Of a DNA stretch of 64,000 nt, positions 13,401 to 26,900 are shown one piece after another. Below the pieces are notes generated by a model, which saw nothing but the letters and a program-made list of their open reading frames with translations, made no database searches and was not told the DNA's origin. The translations under genes were made by a program, and so were the position numbers. Every line of letters begins with the position of its first letter. Within the stretch, counting starts at the first letter, position 1. Source of the stretch: Halichondria panicea (taxonomy: Eukaryota; Porifera; Demospongiae; Suberitida; Halichondriidae); the NCBI RefSeq assembly GCF_963675165.1, contig NC_087391.1, positions 2,933,001 to 2,997,000 of the forward strand, written 5' to 3'.

Positions 13401-16400
13401 ATGGTGCTCGCTAGCCCAGACGACAGGCCACTCAGGTACCCACACGCACAGTCCCGCCCAGGGCTCGTCCACACACAAGGAAGCCCCGCCCATGGCCTGC
13501 CCACACATACACATGTACACAGCCGCTGCGATATACACACATGTAGCTCACAGCACACACACCGCTGTTGGAAGCCCCGCCCAGGGATTGCCCACACATA
13601 GCTTACAGCACACACAGGGATGCAGCCCACCCACACAGATGTTGGAAGCCCCGCCCACACATAGCTTATAGCACACACACACGGATGCTGTTGGAAGCCC
13701 CGCCCAGGGCTTGCCCACACACAGCTTGGGCAACCCCCTCACCAAACAGTTTTCTGCTAAATTCGGGTAAGACACAGCCGCAGAATGGCTCGCCCGCTGT
13801 TGGAAGCCGGTTCATCTATACACATTAACAGGGTGTCATACAGGTGTCGTACAGGTGGGAAAGGGTGGATATCCCCCTTAGCTCCAATTCCCCCCCCCTT
13901 TCAATTATGACTGAGTGTCCATAGCTGGGTATTGAAATAACAGTTAACCTTTTTTTAGCAACATTTTCTGGTTACTTTTCTCATTTCCCCTGACATAGCT
14001 TGGGAAACCCCGCCCCCACACTATTCACTACTTCAGCATAGCCCCACCCACCCACGCTGATCAGGCCGTTTGATTGGTTACCTTTTCAGTGCCCTGAGTT
14101 GAATTTAATTTACCCGACTCACTGTATCAGCTTCAATCTCACGCTGGCTATTGAGTTGGACAACATTTCCAACACCATGGCTCGCCCAGGGTTCGCCTAT
14201 ACACACAGCTTGGACAACCTCGCCCCCTTGGAAGGCCGTCCTTGAGTTACCCCTAGGACTCTATAGTACCTTGTTAAATTTACCCAATCTCACGCTGGGC
14301 CGGGTATTTCGGACAAAAACCCAACGCCCTTCTGGGTATTAATTATTTCATTCTACACCGTATCGTTCCCGTCTACATGCTAACCCACGTACACCATGTG
14401 TTCTTAATATCTGTGTTGCTCAGGTCCATACGTACTCTGTATCATCGTTCAGGTACTTTGCGTTAATTAAGCCGCAGGTTTAGATTAGGCCACACAGCCC
14501 AAGCACTTTGTTTAAGCTGCGTATTCTCTATCTCAGTTTCTCGAACTCAAGCCACATAACCCCGCCCAGGGATTTCCCACCCACACCGCCTTCTCAATCT
14601 CAGTGGGCGCAGTAGAAGCGGACCAGGCCTGCCCACCCAATCATATTTTAATTAAAACCCAGCGCCAGACTGTTACTCTGCATCCATTTGCAGAGCCCCG
14701 CCCAGGGCCTCATTCACGGACCGCTCGCCCAGTCAAGTCGCACTTTAACCCACAAAGTTCATACTAGCCTGGAGACTGCCGAGCCCTCTGCAGTAGACCA
14801 ATCTCAGCACAGAATCATACTGTACATCAATTAAAACTTGTCCAACAGACTGTTAACCCGCCCCTTAAGGATCTGCGCTGTGTTGCCGCAGAGCCCCGCC
14901 CAAGGCCTCTCTCAAAGTCGTACTAACATTGACTGGAAGTCGCCTTTTCATTTAAATCATCAACTGGTTCTGATAAGGCTGCTTATAGGTGCCCTGTCAA
15001 ATATTCAATTCTACGCACAGTTGAGAGCCCGCCCAAGGCTCCGCTAACAGTGCCGAAGCACAGCATACTAACGTGGATGTCATATCTCATTTGTATGTCT
15101 TCGCTAGTCAGACCGCGTAAACTCATCCCCCTGTCCACGTCAGAAGGCATGAACCCCCGCTCCGAGGCGCACTTACAGTCAACCTGACTGCCTAGTTCCA
15201 CACAGCCCCTCTGCGGCAAGTGTTTTCTACGGCTGGCGCCGCGGTACATGCATGTAAACTCTTTTCCCACCAGTCCCAGTCCCCTGCGAAGGCATGCACT
15301 TACACTCGAATTGACTGCCAGCTCCGCTCGGGGCTCTCCCACTCAGAACGCAGAGCCCAAAGCACAGAGTGACACACGAAGTGAGGTGCTCAGTATAGTC
15401 ATACCTGCTTAGGTTTTATACAGCCCAGGAACCACCGCAGTCATGTAAACTCATTGCCTGTATTGCAACCAGCTGCGTATAGATCAGCACGGCCCCAGGC
15501 CACACCCCGCCAGTAACAATAAAAGCTCGCCCACTCAGAATGCATGAGTCTCATACTAACCCGGCCACACAATGGAGGCACCCTCGCTTATAGGTCTCGA
15601 CAGCACCTCATTCGTTGCCTATAACAATGGCTTCTGAATCTCTGCAGAGCCCCGCCCTTGGCCGGACTACCTACAATAAACCTAACGGTCTCAGACGTAG
15701 CTCTGGTCACACAGCCTATATTATTACTATAGCAGTCTCATTTAGGACTCAACCAACCCCAGGCCACATCCCGCCAGCAACAATAATTAACAGTATGCCA
15801 GTGGCAGATAGGGATTGTTTTACGGGTGTCAGGCGTGTGCGAACTTTGCGAGGGTTGATCAATTCGCAACAATGGAATCCGCATTATTACCACACGACCC
15901 TTGCCAGGACGCAGTAGTTAGATCGCAAAGGGTCAAATGTTCTACTGATTTGGCTCATTCGCACTGTAGCATGCACTACTCTCAGCGGGCAATCCCCTTG
16001 ATCTCAGGTGCTTTCCCTCAGGTTTCACCACCGGCCGCAAGAACCCGCTGCTAATGCTATTTTGACCACGCTTTGGCTGAACAACTCTAGTCCGGGCGAC
16101 CATGCAGTGTACCCTCAATTGTCCATTAGAGCCACAATCATGACCGCCGACTGCTGGCCCCCTATACACGTCAGTGCAAGACTATACTGGTCTGGGTGCT
16201 AGTCTCCGAAACAAACAGCCCAGCTTTGCCAGTGTTACACCCACACTCTATGGCATGATAGTCCCCATGTGAGTTCTCCCTCATACACTAGGCAGTCGAC
16301 TACTGACCTGGTACCATCCTTTTACCAGGAATACCATCATTTCCACGTGATTCCCCCCTCAGTACCAGTCGGCGACTCAGTCTGTACTGCCGGTATGTTG

Positions 16401-17968
16401 ACAAAGTCTTCCCACATTCACTGGCTCTTCACAACTTCGCGCACTTATATACGACTTCCATTATTTGTTATGACGGTTTGTGTATAAGTTATATTATGTA
16501 GATGAATAATTCCACCAAAGTAATTCACCTTTGGGTGTTGACGCCATATCGGCAACCTTAAAATACGCATACCCACATTCTGCCTCCACATGGCTATACC
16601 CCTCAACTGAGCTCAATGCTCAGTATGCAGCCTACATGTGTTCCCTTAACAGGAACCGCCATTGTGAACCCCCCTTTTGGTAACACCGTATCGTACCCAG
16701 GTATTTTCCTAGTTTTGGGGAGTACACTACCTATTTCTATTCCTTGGGGCTGAATGAAGGCCCCCAACACTTACGTGCTTAATGCTAATCGCGGGGGCCC
16801 CTCTCTCAGTACTCCCCCAAACCTAACCGCAGTCACGTGACCCCAACCTCTAGCGTGACATCCGCTTAGACCGGTACTGCTAATATCCTCGCGTAGGATA
16901 TAACGCATTACCTATAGATCGCAATCATCTACTGCAATATGTACGACCATAGTTATGATTGATGAAAATGGTGTATTCTTTAGCTTATCTACATGTACAC
17001 AATCCTTTGATGTATGATCACAAAGAACAATAAATTACACTATATATAGCAGCTGCTAAAATTATGGTCTGCAGATAATAGAAACTGCTATTGGGTTGTT
17101 ATATATACTGTGGCTACCAGCTAGCTAGTTTAATTTGCTAGCGTAGCTGGTATTTAATTAATTCAGCTGGATCTCTGCCACTATAGTGGCATGTGCACAC
17201 CGTACTGCACATATTCGTGTAAACTGCATGATCGAGTGTACTCAGCGTGGATAGCCTCCACACAACAAGGTATTTAGCTTCAACAGAAGCAGATATATTA
17301 CCAAGGGCGTATAAATAGAAGAGAGGGCATGCAACTCGCAATGTATACGTGTATATACATCAAATTATTGATGAGTCAGCAGGATTTAGCCAACTTCCCA
17401 CTAGGAAAATAGGCGTCAATACTGTTACTAGCAATTTATCCAGCAATGTTGTGCCAAATCCATACCTTAGCCAAAAACGATTGTCCTTTTCCATCGCTAA
17501 GAGATTGTCCACTATAGAAAAATGTTGGTGTTATATAAACACATACTCACCACCTTTGGTTGCCATGGAAATCTTTTTGGGTGTAGATAATTTGTTCACC
17601 AACACAATGGTATCATCGTTTTTCTTAGGAATGTCCCAATCCCAAAATATTTACATTTATGTACCAATACGTTTATTTACTCTATAGACTAAAGGCACAT
17701 ACTGTACACAAATTTATATAGCGTGTCCATGCAGTCATGTAATATGATTTATTGCAGTTGGCTGGTAATTTTGTCAAGAACACCAGGCGAGCTGCTGTCT
17801 ACATACAGGCCAGTGACATTAACGTGTCAATGTCTGCTGATCCTGTAAGTCTTACAATAATTTGCTGTAAAATTCAGCAATCATGGTGATTTTATCAACC
17901 AGGCATTGCAAGCATTGTTCCAACCTCTTCAAGGCCAGAGAGAACCAGTTAATGCTCACCCTCTCCAG
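7497..17968 (+). CDS. SOS: SOS exons 1-5: N-terminal histone-fold region
   Basis: Exons 1-5 (7497-7586, 11941-12204, 12325-12408, 17758-17844, 17903-17968) encode residues 1-197. SOS proteins begin with two tandem histone folds that bind membrane lipid and help autoinhibition. Recognisable strings are [39 protein letters not shown] and [18 protein letters not shown]. Exon 5 (residues 176-197) is a short, poorly conserved linker to the DH domain and is the least certain exon here, although its splice sites and phase fit. Confidence 0.92.
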
Positions 17969-20900
17969 GTAAATAGTGCCATTCTTGAGTTATTGCTAGT
18001 GTGTGTATATGTCTGCCTTTTCAGAATAGTTCTAGATAGAGCTAGTTTACCCTTTTGTACTGCGATACTTTTGTGAATGGAAGTTGAAGGAAATACTAGT
18101 CTCAGTGTATAAGAGCATGAAATTAATGCCTAATTATGTGATTAACATGTATGATGTAAGCACAAATATTGTTTGAGATTTTGTCACAATAACCAAAAAA
18201 ATTAAGTGTTTGTCGATTGTTAATATAATATTTTGTGAACTGCTTAATACCGCATACACGTACGCTTGTTATACCTCGAGGCGTAGCCGCACGAGGGATA
18301 CGGTAAAGCTGTCTGTGTGTCTGTGTGTGTATTCCAGCTGTAACTGCTCAACGGTTGCAATGCGACGAAAACTAACAGCTTCTATAGGCTTCTAGCCACG
18401 TTCTCTTGGATTTTGGTTTGTGGATTAGCAAACTGAAGCTTTTTTCTTGAGTTTGACTCACATTGAAGGCTGTTGCAGTAGTCTCTTCAGAATCTTTCAT
18501 AGCATCATCTGTTTGCAAACCTTCTATTCAACAAATGAGTTAGCCTTGCACTAAAGCGCTAGCTTTTTGTTAGCTACAATAGTCAGAAAAGATCTGTAAG
18601 CCACAAAACAAATGATACGTACCATATAGACTAGATAACAATAGATTCATGTACAGTGCAACAACCAAAGAGAGTAGATTTTTTTTTTTTGTACACATTT
18701 TTTACATTTTGTGGCATATCTTCTAAAGTAAAAGTGATATGATCTATTTGAGTGCATGTACTGAAAGTTCAACTATTGGCGCTTCCATTGGACCACCACC
18801 TGTTACATCACATGACATCATCAGTATAAAATGGCTGTCTGAAGATGTGTACTTCCGAAAATATGTTAGGAATAGAAGTAGCTTATTTGTTTGAGTTAAG
18901 ATCTGAAATTTGTTGTGCATGTACCTGAGTATATTGCTCATCTTTTGAGCTTCAACGGAAATCTGGGCTACTAGTAAGTTCTGAGAAATACTGAATTTTG
19001 TTGTTTTTTGGTGGCAAAAATGTTAGGAATACAACTTTCGATTTTATATTAGTTAAGGTCTGATTTTTGAGCAGCATGTACTACAATAGTGTACTTTTCA
19101 TCTGTACTAACTTACAGGAGTTAGGCTAGCCTCTTCTTTGCTAGAGCGGCCCATCTTGTCAAAAACAGTGCTTTTTATGACTTTTGGGGCGATTTGGCTA
19201 CGTAGTAAGCTCAATTGCCACGCCCCTGTGACACGGAATGACTAGCACCAACTGTGTATTTGAGGTAGACATCACATGACCTTTGGATGTAGCAAATAAC
19301 AACAAGATGATTTGTGATGTCACAAATCAATGAATATCATTGCATACGTCAGCAAAAGTAGCAAAACGGAGCAAAATCACCGTTTTTGACAAGAAGGGCC
19401 GCTCTAGCAAAGAAGATACTTGTTTAGCTCCTGTAAGTTAGTGCAAATGAATTTTACACTATTGTAGTACATCCTTCTCAAAAATCAGACCTTAACTAGC
19501 ATAAAATCGAAAGTTGTATTCCTAACATATTTGCCACCAAAAAACAACAAAATGCAGTATTTCTCAGAACTTACTAGTAGCCCAGACTTCCGTTGAAGCT
19601 CAAAAGATGAGCAATATACTCAGGTACATACACAACAAATTTCAGATATTAACTCAAACAAATAAGCTACTTCTATTCCTAACATATTTTTGGAGGTACA
19701 CATCTTCAGACAGCCATTTCATAGTGATGATGTCATATGATGTAACAGATGGTGGTCCAATGGAAGCGCCAATAGTTGAACTTTCAGTACCTGCACTCAA
19801 ATAGATCATATCACTTTTACTTCAGAAGATATGCCACAAAATGTGAAAAATCAAAAAAATCAAAAAAATCTACTCTCTTTGGTTGTTGCACTGTACACAA
19901 GTCTAGATCATGTACACAAGTCTGATAACAATAGATACATGTACACAAGTCTTTTCTTCTCAGTATAATTATTAATATAGATAGATACACACTTTCTGTG
20001 CTTGTTTATAATTATACACTACTGTCTGTGCTTAAATTCTCTCTTACTCTCTGCCTTTGACAAAAGTTTGCTTCCACTGTTTGGCTACAGGCCATTTAAA
20101 TAACATGCAGTTGCTTCAGTATTGTTGATGTGATATTGTACTTATCTCACAAACTACTGACTATATGCCTTTGACAAAGGTTAATTTGCTCCCACTGTTT
20201 GGCTACAGGCCATTTAAGGCGATCAGTATACACTATTAACTGTGGATACCCCTTTCTTGTGAAACAATCAGAGCACATTGCAAATTATTTACCTCTTCTA
20301 TAACACTAATACTTTTGAGCGAAAGCAAAAACATGGCGAGATGCATTAGCAAGCAATACTCGTTAATAAATGATCAGAGGCCGCTCTCAAATAGTAGCCT
20401 CAGTGAAGTTTGACTCTATCTTAGGCTAGCATTTCTGCACGCTCACATTGCAGCCATATTTATGATAATTATGAATACTAGGTAGCAGCTTGTTAGTACT
20501 TTATAAAGACTTTCTCATGGCAGAACTTCAGTTCGTGCAGGTAAAAAGAAGTTTCTAAAGATTGCTGAATAATTAGCTGGGGGCTAATAAGGCCTCTCTT
20601 AAGCAGTGGCTTCTCTCGAATTATAGCCTCCTCTGCCAGCAAAATGAAATATTTAGTAGCCGCGGCCTCTGATCAAGCATATACGGTACTTACTAGTTTA
20701 CAAGTGAATTGTGCACCTTTAGCCCTCTGAGAAACGGAAGAGCTTATGCTATGATGATGTTCTGCGTGAAACAGTAGACAATGAGAAGCAGTACATCCGT
20801 CATCTCAACCTCATTCTAAAAGTGTTCTTGGAGCCATTTCTCAACCTTTTCCCAGATCCAGTGAGTAAGACGTATATATCCACTGCGTGCATGGACATTG

Positions 20901-23900
20901 ATTGTTCATGCATATTTTAAAACTATCAGTTATGCTTTACAGTACTATACCATAATGTTTGTAAATGAGGTACATAGATACTTGTAAAAAACAGATTTGT
21001 GCATGTGTACCTGCAGCTGTTTCCTAATTCGAGATACTAAAATACGCGATATTTTTATCTGCCTATATATTATCTGGTTTGTCCTACAGGAGTTGCAGCA
21101 GATAGTGATAAACTTGCAGGAGCTTCACGAGATATCTGCTCAGCTAGTTGGCTCGCTGGAAGAGTGTATTGAAATGTCAGGGGAGGATGGTGAACAGGGG
21201 GCACCACAAGCTGGGTTTATATTCGAGGAGATTGCTGAGGTCAGTACCACCACAGAACTATAAGTCAAGATTTTGATTACATAATTAAGCTCTTGTGTCA
21301 AAAAACACATTTGCATTATGAAATTGTCATTAAGCGTGAGAACAAGAAAGCAGGAGAGTCAATCCGTCACAGGCTAATTTAATGCAAATGGTTTTCATGA
21401 AAATACACACTCTTTTGTATCCACGCAATGTATAATTTCACAATGCAATTAGACCATGTTTGTTAACATGCAGTTATGTATACTTTACTAAAGCTAGACT
21501 TACGACGTTGTGACGGATTGATATGCGGCTCTTTCTAGCTTTCTTGTTTCCACACCGTTTTGGTGCTTATACCCCTGCCACGCAATTTTTCACATTTCAT
21601 CTTTACAGGTATTGTAAAATATTCGTACTGCTTGTAGCGTAATTTAAAGAACAATCCCAAAGAGAGATGTAGTATTGAAAGTGCATAGAGGCCTATGGTA
21701 GCCAGTGCATGGCATACAAAGCTTATACCTGAGTGTGTAGTCAACTTCTGCTGCATTAGATGTCCATACAGTGGCTAATGACCACCTCCGAAGAGCAACC
21801 ACTCACTATTAAGATAAATTTACCGTATAGCGGGTAATTTTTGGGGACAAAATATTCGTGGTTTAGACATTTCGTGGGTAATAATTATTTTTGTGGTTGC
21901 TGCTTGGATTGTAGGTAAAGGTAGGCAAGGTCGCTTCATTTGTGGGTAAAATATTCGTGGTCAAACCTCCAACCACGAAAACGACGAATATTTTGCCCCA
22001 CGAAAATTACCCACTATACGGTATGTGTCGTATGAATGATGAGAGTCCATATATATATATGTTTATCTATCATTAATGCTCAGCTTGATTGTACATTTTC
22101 ATATTGACACACAGTCATATGAGCTTGAAGTATACATTCGCTATGCTGAGAACTACATGATGGCCAAAACCCGTCTTGAGGAGATGGTAGACCACCCTGA
22201 CGTTGTGGAACATTTCAAGACTCAGCCTATCAGTTGTCTCAAGGAGGCTATGAAGTACATCCTACCCAAGTGCCTGGATGAGCCTTGTTACCACTGCTTC
22301 CACTACTTTGACGCCATTGAGGTTTGCTCACACATCTTCTTTTGTGTAAACACTGTTCGGCTTTCTCCTGCTGTGCATACATGTATGCATTGTATATGCA
22401 TGCATGGTTATGGTTTTATTTTCTACCCAGTCTCTGTTTCAACTGTCACCTGATGCTGAGGACCAAGATGCACTGGGTTCGGTAAGAGCTCCATAGAATA
22501 CAGTGTACAGTACAGCAAGTGTGTTGTACATTTATAAATAGCTGGCATTGCATGTACCAGAAAGCTGCTGTGCCTCTCCCTACAGGCTATCAGTGTAATG
22601 TTAGGACTCAAAAGAGATATGGATAGTGTGTGCTCTCGATTCCTTAAAAAAAGAAGGTAGGAGTTGTTGATGTTTATAATTAATCATCCAACAGAAATTA
22701 TAATTGTGATCAAATTTCAGCCGAGATGATAGTGGGATGTTCTTCGGGAAACGACAGGGTTATCAGGTGGTCTCAAAGCAGCTCACTATGATACAGCAGA
22801 AAATTGAAGGGTGGGAGGTGAGACAAATAATTACACTGTGCATCTTGCCACAACATTGTATAATTATTCTGTACTGTACTACGTATGTGTGACCTTGTGT
22901 ACAGGGGCCAGATATCCTCAACTGTTGTACAGAGTTCATTATGGGTGAGTATTGTTTTGCGTTCTTGTATAATGTGTTCTCTACCAGTGTACTGATTATT
23001 ACTCCAGAAGGGGCACTGGGAGTCATGAGAGAAGGCAGGGGAAAAGTGAGTATGTCTATTGACATGTATGTACAATGTAGTGGTTGCCAGTGTCTCTGTA
23101 AATCCTTAGTCGACTTTCTCGAAACTGTAAAAGGTGCTTTTCTGGCTTCAGCATATTTTGTTTTCTTATATACATGTACATGTACTACAATAGGTTTTCA
23201 CCTCTTTTGTCGGCCATCACATGTTCAGTTATGAGTAAAATTAGTTTTACATGGTGTGTAATATATTAACTGAAAGGCCCGTGGGTGTGTTTGTTTGTCT
23301 CTCTGTGTCTGTTCATACATTGCAGACAAATCGTATACATCTATTATGGTTGCTTTGCTCACCCCATAAAGTTTGTGAGTAAGATTGAGCAAAACGTACA
23401 TGCTGGTTATACGCTTGCAACACGTGGCTTTCATTAGCGTGGACCTCTTTAACATGACATTGTGTTTTGTGAAGGCCTCTCTCTGCTATGATCCTGACTG
23501 ATCCCAGTGCATGTCAAAGGTTGCCCCAACACAACTTGACAAACATATCTTTATGACATCCTTCTGCTTATTTCCTCCTCTTCATCTTCTAGGGATGAGA
23601 CAAGGCTGAAGGTAGCACTTCAGTGCTACGTACATTGTATTCATACTTATGTTTGGTATTGAGGATGTCAATTTGTAAATTTGTATTTTATTTTTGCAGC
23701 CCAAAGATAAAAGTGATCGCCATGTGTTCTTATTGGATGGTCTGATTATCTGCTGCAAAAGCAAGAACAAAGGTGGAGTAGGCTTAAAGGAGAAAATTAG
23801 CATGAGGAAGGTGAAACTGGCTGACCTGGAGGACACAGATGGTGTGTGGGTGTAATCAGATTGTGTCTCACAATTCTGCCTGTTGGTTTCACTATAGGCT

Positions 23901-26900
23901 GTATATGCACTTGTGTGCTGCTCATAACAAGCATTTGTTTCCTTTTCTGTAGAGCTCAAGTATGCGTTCTCCCTACAAGACCAGTTTCAGCCAGGGTTGA
24001 TTTTTTTCGCTATCTCCAAAATAGAAAAGAATGACTGGATGGCCCTCCTCACACACCTGGTGACTCGAAGCACCTTTGATAGACTCTTGGATATCAAACT
24101 ACGGGAGGAGGAGAGGAGCATCCCTCCATTGAGACCCTCATCCTCTCATTACCAGTAAGAAGATCCGTGCGTGCATGTGATAGTTCTGAATCTGCTAACT
24201 GATGCCATGGCGCTGCGTTTGCAGCATGGATGCTCCAATATACCCGCTGGCCGCGGCACGGCCTCGGATAACAAACCAAACGACTACTATACCCATTGCC
24301 GCTCACGCGCCTCGTGTAGTAATGGCAGATTTTGGTGCTTAAAGCTTTGTTGTCGAATAACTAGCAAAAGTTAAGAAGCTTGAACTTGCACGTTGGCTAG
24401 CTAGCTTGCTAACACGCGACCTTTTATTCGACGTAGATATAAATATTTATTTGCACCTGAAGTGATCCATTACCTGGTTTCTATTAGAATTGTGGTTTGT
24501 TGCTTCTCTGCTCTGGTTTCTATAGATCGATTTTTTTTATCAATAGCCGAGGGTTAGCACTTCAGTGCTCTAGTGTAAACAGTTGTGCTTATTATGCCTC
24601 GAGGCGTAGCCGCACGAGGGATACAGTAAAGCTGTCTAGTCTGTGTGTGTGTCTGTAACTGCTCAACGGTTGAAACTCGACGAAAACTAACAGCTTCTAT
24701 AGGCTTCTAGCCACGTTCTCTTGGATTTTGATTTGTGGATTAGCGAACTAAAGCTTCCTTCTCGAGTTACGGCTAGTTTGACTCACATTGAAGGCGGTTG
24801 CAGTCTCTTCAGAATCTTTCATAGCATCATCTGTTCACACATACTTCTACTCAACTTATGAGTTAGCCTTGCACTAAAGCGCTAGTTAGCTACAAGAGTC
24901 ATTGTATTGTCTAAAGGTGCCTGTGCAACTTCAGAAGTCTCCATCTGAGCTGCTCTGACCTGGGTTTCATCCAGGATTTTAAGTTTGGGGGGAAGTTAGA
25001 AAAGGAACCGGGCGCGCCAGCGTGAAAAAGTTGAGGCTACGTTCACTTCCGGTCACCACCCCCCCTATATTGTTTGTTGTTGGTGCCTATTAGCAATGTA
25101 CTCCTGGCAATGTGCATTGACATGTAACTTGGTATGCTGGTTGAAATTGTGGACCGTATCTATAGAACACTATAGAAACCACATGTACTAATTATTATAT
25201 ACAAAAGCAATGGATAGATTTGTGGTAAGACTAAATGATGACCAATCATCTACATGTATTAGTAGCAAAAGACCTTGTCTAGATAATGTTGGGTATAGTA
25301 CCCCTTTCTCTCTCCCTTTACCTCCCTCTCTCTCCCTCTCCCTCTCCCTCTCCCTCTCCCTCTCCCTCTCCCTCTCCCTCTCTTTTGAGGGGGAAGATCC
25401 CCCCCGCCTCCCCACTAGATGAAACCCTGGTAGTGTCTGGTCTCCGTGTTGTCCTGTTCAGCTAGTAGGTTTATTTTCACAAAACACAAGACTTGGAAGG
25501 CAAGTAAGCTGCTGTGACCTCCTGTAGGCGTTTCTGTGTGATCTCAGGCTCAAAAGGTCCCTATCTGAGCTGCTCTGACCTGCTGTAGGCGTGCTTGTAG
25601 CCTCAAGAGTCTCTGTGTCTTGTCTGAGCCTTCGTTGCTGATTGTTAATGTTAGCTAGCTCTTGTGCCCACGCGCAGCTTTCACGTAAAAGTTGGTAAAG
25701 GGTCACGAGTACAAAAAACAAATATCGTGCCGGTCCATGACACACACACACACACACACAGACAAAATTGCAACGTTCATCACTAGGAAGGGACTCGCTT
25801 CGCTCGCCCCAATTATTTTACATACGATTTTCATTGCATGTTAACATACATGTATACCGTCAAGATTATTGCGGAACCTCCGAATAAAATACACTTTGGG
25901 AAGCAGAGCTTTTGTTCTCTGCTTGGAGGGGAGGTTCATTCATTTATAGCCATGTCAAGGAATTATAGATTATACGGTCTGTTATGGAACCTATTTCTAG
26001 TTCAAAGAAGCTAAGCAACTTGCTGAAATCAAAGATATACATGTAAAGCATGCTTTGCAGTATGCCAATAATGGTAGTATGATTAGCAATAACATTACAA
26101 ATGACCTCTACCATATTGGACATAAAGTATATTAATCACCTCACGAACATTTCCCCATGTAATTATATCGTATCCCCGGCCTGTAATTGTACGCTTGAAC
26201 CTCAGACGATTTTATTTTTCTTCTGGAAAAGGTTTGCAGAGGAAGACAGTGAATGCAATATCATGTTTGATGAGAAAGACGGAAGTTCCACTTTGGGCGG
26301 TCAAGGTCCACTTATCAAGGCTGGAACGATCTACAAGCTAGTGGAGAGACTCACCTACCATGAGTATGCGGGTGAGTACATGTAGGTGTTAATGGCATTG
26401 AATATATCGTCTGCAATCTCTTCTCATTTCCAGACCCCACATTTGTGCGAACGTTTCTGATGACGTACAGATCATTCAGCAAGCCTAGTGAGCTGCTCGA
26501 GCTGCTGATTTTTCGCTATCAAATTCCGAACCCCGCGGAGAGTGAGGATATGGAGGCCAAGAGGGACCCCAACATGATGAAAGCCCTTAAACAATGCAAA
26601 GACAACTATATCTACCCCATTCAACTCAGGTGCGCGATATCATTTTTCTGACTTTTTCTCCCTATGGTATCCACTCGAAATTACATGCACCCATCAAAAA
26701 GATGGTTATACACAAGGCGGGGGTGGGCTAATATTAATATAGTTTGAACTCAAGGTACGTACATTTTATACGGCGGGTGCTTTAGTTGTCTGTCAGTGTG
26801 TCTGTTTTTGTCTGCACGTGTATGCTCACGTTACACGCATGTGTTTTCATGTGTATTAGTGCTGTAACTGCTGCTGTACAATTGCAAAGCTGAAAGGTGC

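Noticed and set aside
13232-13828. Open frames up to 154 codons in the GC-rich block
   Set aside because: They repeat every 136 bases with the DNA duplication, occur on both strands, and are Cys/Val/Gly or His/Pro rich without any known domain.
18744-19804. Matching 65-codon frames in the two foldback arms
   Set aside because: They are the same sequence read from the two inverted arms; no known domain and no transcript logic.
25188-25422. Open frames with Ser-Leu or Arg-Glu repeats
   Set aside because: They arise from the CTCCCT microsatellite inside a MITE and have no splice or homology support.
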